This document shows, piece by piece, positions 1-11,696 of a stretch of 64,000 bases of DNA. The stretch is from Marasmius tenuissimus (Eukaryota > Basidiomycota > Agaricomycetes > Agaricales > Marasmiaceae). Position 1 is the first letter of the stretch; each line of letters begins with the position of its first letter. Location: NCBI GenBank assembly GCA_029532415.1, contig JAQOTA010000002.1, positions 1-64,000 of the forward strand, read 5' to 3'. The position numbers were made by a program, and so were the translations under genes. The notes under the pieces are model-generated. The model was not told the origin of the DNA. It made no database searches and saw only the letters and a program-made list of their open reading frames with translations.

Positions 1-3000
1 GGAGCCCGGTTCCAGATGCCGATATGCAGATGGACTGCGAGCAGTGATGAAGTGTCTCTTGAGCATCATCAGGCCAGTCGTGGCAACTGCAGTTCGTGCT
101 GTGACCAAGCATAGGCGTACCGACGACAATGTCCCTCCCTCCCGACAGATCTGGAAAGAACAAGCAATGGAAATGGATGACAATCGGCATATTCACGATG
201 GAGAGATTGCCGATTATTTGGGTTCAGATATGGGAGGTATGGCGCTGAGTTTGAGATGTCGAGGAAAATTTCGACAAGGATCTCGGTTGGCAGGCGGGAG
301 ATGGGCGAGTATATTTTGTGGTACTCAGCTTCATGATAATGGCATGGTCAGAGTGGAGAACTCGATATAGATGGACACATACCTAAGGAGCTCTCACAAA
401 AATGATGCCCGAGGGCTAAATCGATCATCCGTTCCACTATCCTGTATAGGACGATCATGACACAGAAATCTCTCTACGGATTGAGGATATGCGTGGTGAA
501 TACGGATGCGCCTGGATGTTGGGTACTGATGAATCCCAGGCTGCAAGCTTGTCGTCTGCTGGGTACATTCGGCAAGTTCGTGAGTCTTTGAACAACAGAA
601 TGAAGCGATGAGATGATCTGTCGATCGTAAACTCGAAGCTGACTCTCTGAACGAGACCTTTCAGCTGCAGCTGGGGAATGAAGTGACTGATGGATTCACG
701 TGGAAGGTCGGCAACACCCGAGCATCCTCACTCCCAATGCTCTTTCAACGCGTACCGCCGAGGCAGAGAGGAAATTCAGCTCGGACATGACAGAGAGAAT
801 GCTGCGGCAATAGTAGAATTGAAGAACAGGCCCGCACAAAGAATTTGTTTGCCGTTCTCTCAGAGTTTGTGCATAGACCATATGTGTGCGGTATGGAAGA
901 GCTAGTATCAAGGTTGTTGCGATGGTCTGTCGCAAACGACGGACGGGCGAGACATGCAAGCAAGATAAGTTAGAATGATCGGTACTAGATGAGTGAGGAG
1001 ATACATATTATAAAATCTCGCTGTGAAGAATTTATGAAGAATGCCATAACTTCAACCTGTAACGGACGCGGGAAGTCACATAAACGTGCACTATGACGGA
1101 CGATCCTCGGACAACGCTACGGAAGGAAGCCACCATCAGCCATGGCTTCAGCCAAAGGTAGCTAATTATTGATGAGGCTGAGATAAATCGGTAAGTTGGC
1201 TAGTTACTTCCAACATGAAAGGCAAGTTATGATGATTGACGTTGCTATAAGTAGTGGTGTTACGGGAGTGACAAGGATACTCTATTACCCCATAACGGGT
1301 TACAAGAAGACGAACCAGCTCTACGCAAGACTATCCTCGCCAGTGTGAGCCACGCAGCTCCGGAAATACCTCATAGATTCCCGGGAGGGTGACCTTAGTG
1401 GGACAAGCTGAACGATCGGCGTCGAATAGTCGCGCTTGGGCATACGGTGAACCTGGGCTGAGCCTGCCCAAGCGGCTGGATTCGGGGAGCGCATTAGAGT
1501 CAATTGGGTAGGCATGAGCGATAAGATTCGTGTCGTGCCGGGTACTCGAGCTGACGGTTCTGTGTACAATTGACCGAGGCAAATATAACTGAGATCTGGA
1601 TAGACCTAATATATCGCCACCCTCAGAGCGGTTGTGAGCGGTGGGGTGCACTTCGAAGGATATGACCTACATCAAGGTTGAATGATAACACAGTGAACAA
1701 AGAGAATGGACATACAAGTTCAAGTTTGCATCTGGCGACACAACCGGGGACATAAAACTTGACGAGGTTGATCGACCAACGTTGTGTGAATCCGACTTCA
1801 ACTTCTTATAGGCACCCTTTTGTGTGAACGCGCCCGAATTCGCTCCAGTAGAATGGCTTTCGGCACTAGCTTGGTGAGTTTCAAAATGCTGTCTAATCAC
1901 GAATCAGGGAAAATGAAAAAGCTGGGTTCGATGCTACTCACAATGCAGCTTGGAGCTGGGCCCTAAAGGAGATACAAGTTGGACAATCGGATTGTGGACA
2001 TGCATCTATGCGACACAAGAGGCATTCGGGGTGAATGCAACCTTCTGGTCTATCGTGAAAAGGTCATATTAGATAGATCGCGAAGACTAAAGTACTGTTG
2101 AGAACAAACCTGTCGTACAAGACCCTACCCTGAGTAAAGTCGAAGCAACTAGAGCAACTCGCAAGTGAAAGCCTGTTGATTCGGCAAAGGATACAATTTG
2201 AAGTCGAGTGTAGGCAACGCGAATACAATGGGCTGAGAGGCGACTACAAGTCAAGAAGACAGAACATTCCACGTACAACTTTCACTTACTATGGATTTGA
2301 GTGGACGTTTTTGCGACGGAGGATCCTGTCTGAGCGGTTCATATTCAGTGGAGGCTGGCAATATCGTGATAATCGTTACTCACGAAACGCGTTTGGGTCG
2401 TTCATTTACTCGTAAACCTGGGTGTACGTGCATCCGCCACTTGTGTTTAATCAGATCTGCTCGCTCTGCAATAGTCTTGTTGCAAATGTCACATTTTGCA
2501 GGTTGTCGACAGGGAGGCTTTGGATTGGGAGGCTTTGGATTGGGGGGCATTGCGTCCGTAACAAGAGCGTTCGAAATAATGGAGAGTCAAGAATGTGTGG
2601 GAAACTTGCCATCCTCTTACACCGAATGTACATGTCAACTTCAATGTCACCGGCGGGATACACATCCAGAGACCCTCGGCTCACACCTTCAAATCAAGAT
2701 AAGTACAACGGGAACACAGATATGGATGGCGTAGTCTTACCTACGACCATGACCGGCAGGAATAGGAATGACAGAGATTGGTATCACCATGGCTCAAGTG
2801 AGTTGCAGTGTGCATCTACTATCGGAAGTGCTTATCAATAGATGCCAAAAGCTAGAGAATGAAGAAAGCACGGAAGTTCGCTACATCATCAGCAAACCCA
2901 ACCGAAAGCCGCGCGACTCGCGAGGACTGCATGCTGCGACGACCACGGCGGCCCCAACAATCGAATTGATCACGTTACGATGCCTGCTTGGCTGGAAGCT

Positions 3001-3990
3001 CTTGTGGCACTGAGACCTGACAAGTCGGCGAAAAGAGAAGTCGAGACACGAGAAAGTCAGACACGGTCAGAAAGACAAGCCTGACAACTTACGTATCATA
3101 GATGCGCATGCCCGTATAGCATCGGTTTCCAGTGCCTGCTTAACCTTTACTCGATAGACTGGACGTACGAAGCCTAACACTGACTCTGAGAACTCACCTG
3201 GTTGACGCCGTTCTGCTCTGGTCGGAGGGCGCCATCAGGGCGACCTACGCGTTTGTGGAGCCGTAACATCGCAGATCGGCGTCAGCCAACAGGGTGTATT
3301 CTGACTATGCTGCACTACAGGAAGTATCACGGCCTTACTAAACTGGTGAGTCGTTATGATCCTGCAAAGGACAATTCAGGACGGCTCGATTCAAAGGAAA
3401 TGCAGGACATACCGTATCGCTGTGTAACCCCTTCAAAGATATCAACATGCAGGACCGTAGCTCCCAATCTCGACTCAGGCATAGCCCCTGGTCTGATTCG
3501 AGGCCACCGTTCGCCTCAATCCAGAGACACCGTGCCGATGGAATACTCGACAGAAGTCATGGACTCTTCTTCGAGAGCGATCAGGTCAGCTCGACGCTCC
3601 TGCCTTGCTGGCTACCGACCTACTCAGGTTGGGCGTGAAGCCAAGCTTTGAAAGATCCGAGAAAAGTTGAAGGAGTAGGCGGTTGGGAGCAGTGGTCGGA
3701 TATGCGAGGGACGTAGAAGATAAGGCAAGAGAATGTGTCCTCGGAGCTTCATTGGATGTGCTTTCGATCAGCAAGACTCTAAATGGAAAAGGAATTCCAG
3801 TACCGGTATACTAGATGCCAAAATCGAGCTGGTTTCTGACGAGTTTAACGACGAGCCTTAGACGGTATCGACAGCCTCCCGTAACACAACAACGACTGAC
3901 CCGATGTAAGCCTCCAACTCCACTCCTTGTTGCGAGTAACGAATTCGCGCCCTCCAACTTCTGCTTGTCTTGCCCTCCGTTGCCAATCTT
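1..3990. other. No supportable gene; decayed or intergenic DNA
   Basis: Open frames here are short (150 codons or fewer), overlap on both strands, and show no family motif that I recognise. A short stretch near 1,018-1,045 (two GAAGAAT words about 14 bases apart) resembles the inner edge of the repeat arrays at 11.4 and 28.7 kb, which suggests a very old remnant of that repeat family. I see no tRNA or rRNA gene. Confidence 0.5.
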
Positions 3991-5544
3991 CTAGCTCTTG
4001 ACGGCACCTCCAATCAAAGTCTTCGTTCCTTTGACATTGCCCAGTAGAATTGCTCGGGTGCGTCTAATTCTCTCCCCTCAACCATGCCTCTCGCCTGCTC
4101 CCGCACTTCCGCCCCGTGGAGACGTCCCTCGAAACATCCCTCAAGTGTGCCTTGAGTCCGTCCGGCGTCTCCTCAAAGTACGACTCTGGATTGATTCGAG
4201 CATCGTTGTGTATATTGCCCTAGACTGCTACTGGGCAGATTTGAGCTCGAGCTGGACCGCGTTCGTGATTGTGTGTAAGGCATGCGACATCGAGAGTGAC
4301 AAGACGTGTATGAGGAGCGTAAAGAGGGTGAGAAGGGTCGATGTGAGGGTTCGCTCATCCGTCTCTTCTGATTTCCTCCCCAGCCCTTCTTATCCTTGAT
4401 CATCAACGGTCGGATAACTTCCTCCACCTCTTTGGGACTGCAATCAACTTCCCTATAGTCCGCGGTGCCATCCGACTGCAGCGTTGGAATGTATAGTCTG
4501 GAGGGGATGTCTATCGTTGAAGGCTATCTTCTGGGTTGTACCAAGCTGTTCCTATGCTCTGAGGTCCTCAAAATCGCCACCTGGTAAGGGTTATCATTGA
4601 TTAACCTTTGTAATTTTTCATTGGTGATAGGAATACTGACAGTGACAGGCATAAAATTCATTTGTGGTCGAGATCTCGTGAAAGAATGGAGACGAAGAGT
4701 TGTTGAAGGACCTGGACCATGGGAGACCTTCTGAGGAAGACTCGGCGAATGCGTCACTCGCCATCAACATCTTCAACGTTCCATATCCAAACATTCAGTA
4801 TCATACTATTGGCCAGAAGACCAGCGACATAACATCGACTCTCAAGACATTTCCGGAACTAGCGCAGACATTCTTACAGTACTCTCTGGTGTCGTAGTTT
4901 TTTCCACAAGTTCTGAGCCAAATTTTTCTCGGGGTGCGCCGGCAAAAGTCTCCGTTCACTATGGTCAGAGTCTCCGGCGTCCGCGACATCGCGATCGTCC
5001 GTCCATGTGTCCATCTGTGTCCATGTCATCCGTGAGGCCTTGAGGCCTGATACGCTGTTGCATAGTCAGTATTGGTCCGAATCTGCTTTCAACCCCTCAT
5101 GAGACAACTCCTCGATCGAGTGGCTCTATATGTTGAGCCAGCCGGAACGGCTCCAATAGTCCTGAACCTCGCAATAACTACCACAATATTCTTAAAGGTC
5201 TTATAGCCCGCACTGCTTCAGACGTCTCGCTGGTCATCCCTCCGCAGGCTTTGCCACTTGGTCACCACCTCTTTATGATCAGTACGTGGAGTACAGGGAG
5301 AGACACCGTCAAAACGACCCATCTTTACGGTTCAATCTCAACGATAGCGTCTGGTCGCGTAATTCTCAACTTTGGCCCGAAGACGGTCACGGTTCAACGT
5401 TCAACACGTTGGCCACCTTAACTATATTTAAGGTTAGTGCGCCGTTGGGATCCTTCGATTCTCGAAAATGCGGGACTCGAACACTCCAATTAGTCAGTCC
5501 GAGACTCACTACACTGGGGCTCTTTAGATGGGTAGATGATGGAT
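3991..5544. other. Unassigned stretch with a weak leucine-rich frame
   Basis: The interval from about 3,990 to 4,440 is pyrimidine-rich on the plus strand and codes for nothing recognisable. A plus-strand frame from 5,286 to 5,675 contains leucine-spaced segments (TLATLTIFKV, SPRLTTLGLF) like those in fungal F-box/leucine-rich proteins, but no F-box is visible and the frame overlaps the 3' end of the transposase gene on the other strand. It could be a relic of an F-box gene or chance. I do not annotate a gene. Confidence 0.3.
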
Positions 5545-8500
5545 CTAAACCTCGTTCGAAAATTTCAGAGGACGAGAGGAAGGAAGCGCAGAAGATAGAG
5601 AGACAGAAGACGAAGGACGGGCCGGATATATATAGCAAACTCGGCGACATGAAACGTATGTACCAGCGTGAATAATGCCATATATATTCCTCTCTTTCTC
5701 ATACATAACGCTTACGTTTTGGCCTATGCTCATGCTCAGAATCCAACTCTCCAGAATCCAACCTCCAGACACGGCCTCCAGCTGATCAGCCTGTCGTATC
5801 TTCGAGTGTGACACCATACCGAATGGCGGGCGTTTCTGAGATATATTACGTGAGAGCTCTGCACAGGACCAGTAAGTTTCTTTGCTCACGCGATCATATG
5901 GCAGGATGTGCATAACGCATTGCCCCAGAATATCCATCTCTGTTGCTACACATGGACAGACGATGTTCTTCACCTCCGTGACGTAGAGGGGTTCCTCGAG
6001 GGCCCGGCTAGTCAGATGACCCATATCCAGTTCTCGATACACATCTTGTTCCAGTGATATCGAGGTGTTGAATAAGCGATATGTTACGCGTAGGTTGTGA
6101 TTCCTGTCCCGGAAGATATGGATAATCAGCGCAGCGCGGACTTGTGAACTTGAAAACAGAGTCGTGGACGAGTCCGAAGGTGAGTGATGATGAAGCATAA
6201 CATAGGATCCAGGTACGGTTGTGCGGTTTCCTCCAGATGCAACATACTCCACGCTGTCCAGTACAACCGTCGGAAATAGACTCCATTCCGCTTCCAACGA
6301 GTGCTCCTCCAGCCCGAAGAGCTCTGCCACATTTGCCAAAGCCTCACTTCCCAAAAGAATTCTCCTTCCTCTTACCCCATCTCCCACGGATAGATCTTCG
6401 TGCATCATGGCGGAGGATAGACTCTTTTTCGCGTTGTGTCTTTCATGCTGCCGGATGACTTCCTCTGCTGAGTCCCTTGTCGCTGTATCGGAAGCTAAAA
6501 TTCCCGCTAGCATCGCCGCTTCAGAATAGTGGTTTAAGAAGGTCGCCTCCATCTCTCCTACATATTTCCGACCGAGTCAGTGTAAGCTTCCTCAACCGAC
6601 AGTGAAATGTACCTATTTTCCCATTAGTATTGATGTCTTGTAAGAGACCATTGACTCGTTCAAAGGCAGACGTCTGGTAGGCATGAGCAGGGCCCATTGA
6701 GGCGAGACACTCCCCAAAATGGCCAGCCATGTGCTGAATAGGTTTGTTTTGCAACGCCCGATACAGGCTGCTGGATTGCGAGTAGTACTTGAAGAGATAG
6801 GTCTCGTAGGATTTGACATGCTCTTTCGAAGTCCTTCGATTGTTGGCCATTACAACGGCCTTGACCAAGTCGATGTAGTTTTCGAGCAATTCTTTCATCC
6901 GGCGTTGCTTTTTTGCTCCACGCAGCGCAACCAAGTCAGGATTCAAGTTTCCTGTCGGCGGTCGGACGGAGGGGGGGTATCCCCATAGTCGTATAAGCGT
7001 AATAGGGAGATGCACCACCCCGAGCACATACCATTGCTCCCCGGATAGTTTTCCTCGCGCTGCTGTGCCCCAATCGAGGGGGGCTGGCTTGACACCCTTG
7101 GGTAGTATTGAGACCTTGATGTCGTTGCGTATCTCTTCCATTACCGACGTTCCAAGTACATGGTCCTTTTGTGCAATCTCGAAGTTGTCGAGCATCTGAG
7201 GGTAGGTTAGCGGGTGGCTGCAACCCAGAAGTGGTCTGGCGTACATGTCGATGGAGTCTCTCTGCGACGTTCTTATTGAAGCCTGTGGATGATACGCGAT
7301 GATCTTTTGCCAGTCGGTTGAGTTCTTTACGTGTCATCTTCAGCAATCCTTTGAGTGTGATCGCCCCCCTCCGGAACTTGAACAAATGGAGCTGGTAAAG
7401 TCTTTCTTCTTTTCGTTCTTTGTCCACGGCGGCTTGGGGCGTGGCCGTTGTTACTGAAGATCCCGAAGCGGCAGATGTCTGTGACAGGGCCGACTCAGAA
7501 GCAGTACCCTCGGTGTTCGTCCCGGAATAGTCGTGCTCCATGCCACCGAGCACAAGATCAACGTCGTTGTCGCGTTTCTAGTTGGGTGTTTGGTGAGAAA
7601 TTAGACTGAAGCAGGCCAGCTCGCTTACATGTTCTGCTATGATTGCTGACAGTTTCGATTTTCTCCCCGCAAAGGGCAAGTTGTTATCGAAGCAAATTGC
7701 TTTCAATACTTTGGTCTTGAACCCCTCGAGGAAGGATATGAAAGCCTTGTACTCAGTGACTGCGTCTTCGCCTACTTTCGAGTGATCGTAAGGGCGCGAG
7801 TTGATGCCAGCGAGCGCGATAAGAAGATCGTCTCGTGGTGGACGCTGGATATCAAGTACGGGCCAGCTTCCATCCCCACCCTCTACACTCACATCAACTT
7901 TGAAGATCCTGCGAATATGCTCCTGTAGAAGTCCCAGCTTCAAGAAATGCAAGGCATCCGGGACGGTGCATCGAGTAGGATCCCAGTATGGTAGACTGTT
8001 AAGGGCAGACCACCTGACACCATGATTCTTCACGATATCATTGCGGGCATGCACGATGTCGCGTTCAACCAAGACCTTGCGTGGTTCTTCATCGTCTCCC
8101 AATCTCTTTTGACCCACGTCGTACGATCGAAATTATGTAGTTCCTGATAGGTGAGGTTGCAAAATGTGCAAAAGTGTGTAGAGGTACTGCTAGAGTATCC
8201 GGACACCTGCCTCGCGGCAAGCATATCACAGATAACCAATGCTAAAGCAGCAAGGATCCTCCTTCCCTTTGGATAGAGCGAGGTTCTGGTGAATAAAACA
8301 CCGTCCCAAAACTCCAATAGATCGTCAACTAGAAGTTCAAGTGACCGGTTGATCTGGTGTGTAGAAGGGTGGCCGGGGATAACGCCAACGAGATAGATGT
8401 TCTCGGGCTTGTATCGTAGATGAGGAGGAAGGTTGTATAAGACCATGTATATGGCCGTCGATGTGACAATCTGGAGTTGAATCATGAGCCTCCACCACCG

Positions 8501-9842
8501 CAGGGTAGCAGTGAATGCACGAACCTGCTTAGCCTGTTTTGAACCGTACTGGTTAAATCCATCCACACCCAACCCAAACAGTAGCCTCAGCTCCCCTGCA
8601 TCCCCCCCTGCCATGAATCCTTCTCCGTCCTTTCCCTTAAAATCCCAAAAGAACGGAGAGTCCCATATGTCATCCATTTCGTCTTTGTTGGCGTGATGTT
8701 TGTAGTCTTCCAGAACATCTTCAATCTCAGGCCGAGCGGTGATGCTCGCTACCCAATCGTGCAGGGATCTGTGAAAGTACTTCAACTCGGGGACCATTAC
8801 CCGACGTCCATCTTTCAGTTCCTTTTCTCTACCCAACTCGTGACCGCACAACGAACCCGGTATATCCTCCACGTCGCATGTCCGAGGAAATGCGTATCCC
8901 CCTCCTTCGACACGATGGCCCCCAGTGTCTCCAGTTCCATCTGACTGAGTACGGTGACTCGCAGGCTGCAGAAGACGATGTAAGGAAAAGCACGTTGTAC
9001 AGCAGGCAAAGGCTTTTGTTTTGGGTGATAGTCGATAATCGGAAATTAGGGTGGAGAGTGTCTTTGGGACCAACGAGTCTGTAGTTGAAACGCCGTCTGG
9101 TAACGGGGAGGAATTGAAAGCTTCGATTAGAAGACGGTGCGCTCCTTGGCTACTCTTGTAGAAATAGTGATTAATGAGAAGGGCGATAGCTTGCTTTTGG
9201 GCCTGTCCTGAGCGTCTGCGGTAGTCAAAGAAGTACAAATCTGTGGAGGGGATGAATCCGCTTTCCCGCAAGATGATCAGGGAGCATCTGACCTGTGTCG
9301 TACGCGCTCTCCTTGCGATTCCTCTCTTCTTCTTTGTAGCGTATCAACGACCCGCCCAGCCTGTCAAGCTCGCTGCGAAAACCCCGTAGGCGATCGATAG
9401 CATTTGATGCACCAGTCCGCAAATCATTGTCGAGGGTAAACTGGGCCATTGAACAGGCGTCTTGCGCGGCTCGGAAAATGGCGTTGACCGGGGACGCAAT
9501 GTCGAATTCGAGAGTGTTGGTGGATGTGTTTCGGATATAAGCTAGAGGAGAATGCAGCGCCTGTTTAGTCTTCTGTTTCGCGGCGGCGAGGAGATTTTCG
9601 ATGTGCACGATATCATCCCGGGAGGGAGGTGGACCGGGAGGTGGTCTAGGGGTTGGTAAAGGTTTCGCTGACTGTTTGAGGTATTGCACAGTCTTATGGC
9701 TGGTCCTGGTATTCTTGGGCACCATGGATCCTTTGACTACCAGGCCATGGGCATCCACAGTTGTGTAGATGGAGCACACATCGCATGTGCATAGGTAGAG
9801 TTTGGGAGGGGCTCGCTGAGTTCCTGTGACCCGGGGAGGCAT
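5545..9842 (-). CDS. Tnp2-like (CACTA/CMC-type) DDE transposase, one frameshift
   Basis: This gene encodes a cut-and-paste transposase of the fungal Tnp2 (Transposase_21) type, expected to bind element ends in the nucleus and catalyse excision and insertion. I deduce introns at 9,241-9,292, 7,578-7,628, 7,196-7,244 and 6,558-6,612 (52, 51, 49 and 55 bases, each with GT..AG ends and a branch-like site), giving about 1,363 residues. The start ATG at 9,842 opens with a cysteine motif (LCTCDVC). Diagnostic segments follow: FGLGVDGFN with the first Asp near residue 410, LPPHLRYKPENIYLVGVIPG, VPDALHFLKLGL with the second Asp near 612, and SAFERVNGLLQ with the Glu near 1,011, so the DDE triad looks intact. 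One break is visible: between WLNATS and KNHGVRWS (near 8,060) the frame jumps as if one base were lost, and the exon lengths also sum to one base short of a multiple of three. The extreme C-terminus is uncertain; a donor-like GTAAGC near 5,712 may mean another intron. Confidence 0.85.
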
Positions 9843-10351
9843 GGTGGGTTGACTGACGCAAATCCGGCGCAGACGCCAGACACAAGGGAAACGAAACGGG
9901 GCTGACAAGAAAGGAGCGCCTCAACAGACGTGGTGGAACCGTATGTACTTATACCCAGGATTGATCAGATATACAAGAGATCGATGATCAATGACCGGCC
10001 GGTGCGGAACCAGTTGGAAGAATTTAGGTCTTTCAGTGGGATTGAAGGAAAGGATGTATATTCAAGTTTCGCCCGACGCGATTTGCCAGACGCTCACGAT
10101 CTGGCAGATATATTACTAGTACAATAGTGGGAAGAAGGCCAAGCTGCCTTGGCAAAAAATCATTGTGATCACCGAATCCAAGAATCTGAGATGATCTCCT
10201 ATTCAAGGATATCACGCTGCATCTTGAGCTTCCGTGTTCCTTTCTATCGTGCACCTCTGGTGATATCAATCGACCGATTTCCTTCTTCCCCGTACCACAG
10301 TAAGAAAACCACGAGGCAGAGCCTGAGGGGTATCCCGAAGATTGCCATTAT
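9843..10351. other. Spacer between transposase start and repeat array A
   Basis: This 5' flank of the transposase gene holds no convincing gene; two frames of 65-106 codons lack recognisable features. It separates the transposase start from array A by about 0.5 kb, so the transposase promoter must lie here or in the array. I could not find a clear terminal inverted repeat for the transposase element in this interval. Confidence 0.4.
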
Positions 10352-11605
10352 GGTGCATCGAGCTCAGGAAAAAGAGTCCGAGCGTTCAAAGCGACCTCTG
10401 AACAAGATATATAGATGGCAGCTGCATCGACAACGGCGCGTAAGGCATTCCGATGATTACCGTGCTTGAACGGCGGTCATCGTGGAAGGAAAGGATGCCC
10501 AGAGCAAGCTCTGAGCAAACTTAATACGCGATATCCACATCGAGCTCGGGAAAAAGAGTCAGAGCGTTTAAAGCATACTCTGAACAAAAGGCGGTCTCGA
10601 AGGCAGAGATCTAGAAGAGATAGTGGGCTCAAAGCAACCTCTGAGCGAGATATATAGATGGCAGCTGCATCGACAACGGCGTGTAAGGCATCCCGATGAT
10701 TACCGTGCTTAAACGGCGGTCATCGTGGAAGGGAAGGATTCCCAGAGCAAGCTCGGAGAAGAGAATCACAGCGTTCAAAGCAGACTCTGAACAAAAGAAG
10801 AGTTGGAGGTTGTCTCGAGTGCAGAGAGAGCTCAAAGCGGCCTCTGAGCGAGATATATAGATGGCAGCTGCATCGAAAACGGCGTGTAAGGCATCCCGAT
10901 GATTACCGTGCTTGAACGGCGGTCATCGTGGAGGGAAAGAATGCCCAGAGCAGGCTCTGAGCATACTCAACATGCGAGAGTCCCACTGAGCTCAGAGAAA
11001 AGAGTCAGAGCGTTCAAAGCAGACTCTGAACAAACGGAGAAGTGCAGACGGTTTCGAAGGCAGAGAAGAGATAGTGGGCTCAAAGCGACCTCTGAGCGAG
11101 ATATATGGATAGCAGCTGCATCAAAAGCGGCGTGTAAGGCATCCCGATGATTACCGTGCCTAAACGGCGGTCATCGTAGAGGGAAAGAATGCCCAGAGCA
11201 AGCTCTAAGCAAACTCAACACGCGAGATCCACATCGAGCTCGGCAAAACTAGTTGGCTGCATCGAGAACGGCGGGTGAGATATCCCAATGATTACCGTGC
11301 TTAAACGGCGGTCATCGTGGAAGAGGAAAGACGAGAAAGAGTTCAAGTTCAAAGCAGACTCTGAACGGTGCAAGGGACTGGGTGATGGTGGTACGGACGA
11401 GACCCTGATGACTCGCAATCGGTCCCACGCGTCTGGTTCTGCTGACATCATTCTTCACAGCTTCTTCACACATTCTTTACAGCGCTCCCAAATCCGGTCA
11501 AGCCTTCGCTTGCCGGATTGACCCCTCAAGCTTCTCACTTCCTCCCATCATCCGCGTCTGCTGTATTAGTGCAGGCAAATTTCTTCTTTACTCGCATTTC
11601 ATCCC
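10352..11605 (+). repeat. Repeat array A, left arm of a large inverted repeat
   Basis: The block is a tandem array with five copies of a hairpin motif (near 10,452, 10,695, 10,898, 11,146 and 11,287; spacings about 243, 203, 248 and 141). Between hairpins, units carry imperfect 20-bp palindromes of the form GCTCAAAGCGACCTCTGAGC, GTTCAAAGCAGACTCTGAAC and GCCCAGAGCAAGCTCTGAGC, and a TATATAG box after the first of these. The last ~240 bases (11,365-11,605) are single-copy within the array and match the reverse complement of 28,523-28,765. The whole block is therefore an inverted copy of array B. It could be the subterminal region of a DNA transposon, a promoter array, or an old tandem satellite; the sequence does not decide. 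Confidence 0.85.
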
Positions 11606-11696
11606 GTGATTATCGATAAGACAACATCTAGGTTACGCATGCACGCTGGTACCATGTGTTCGCTCTTTGACGTCCAGCTTTAACTTAGCTTCGAGG

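Noticed and set aside
10352..11605. CRISPR-like array of repeats and palindromes
   Set aside because: Units are about 140-250 bp and similar throughout, with no constant short repeat and unique spacers; introns and protein families show a eukaryotic genome.
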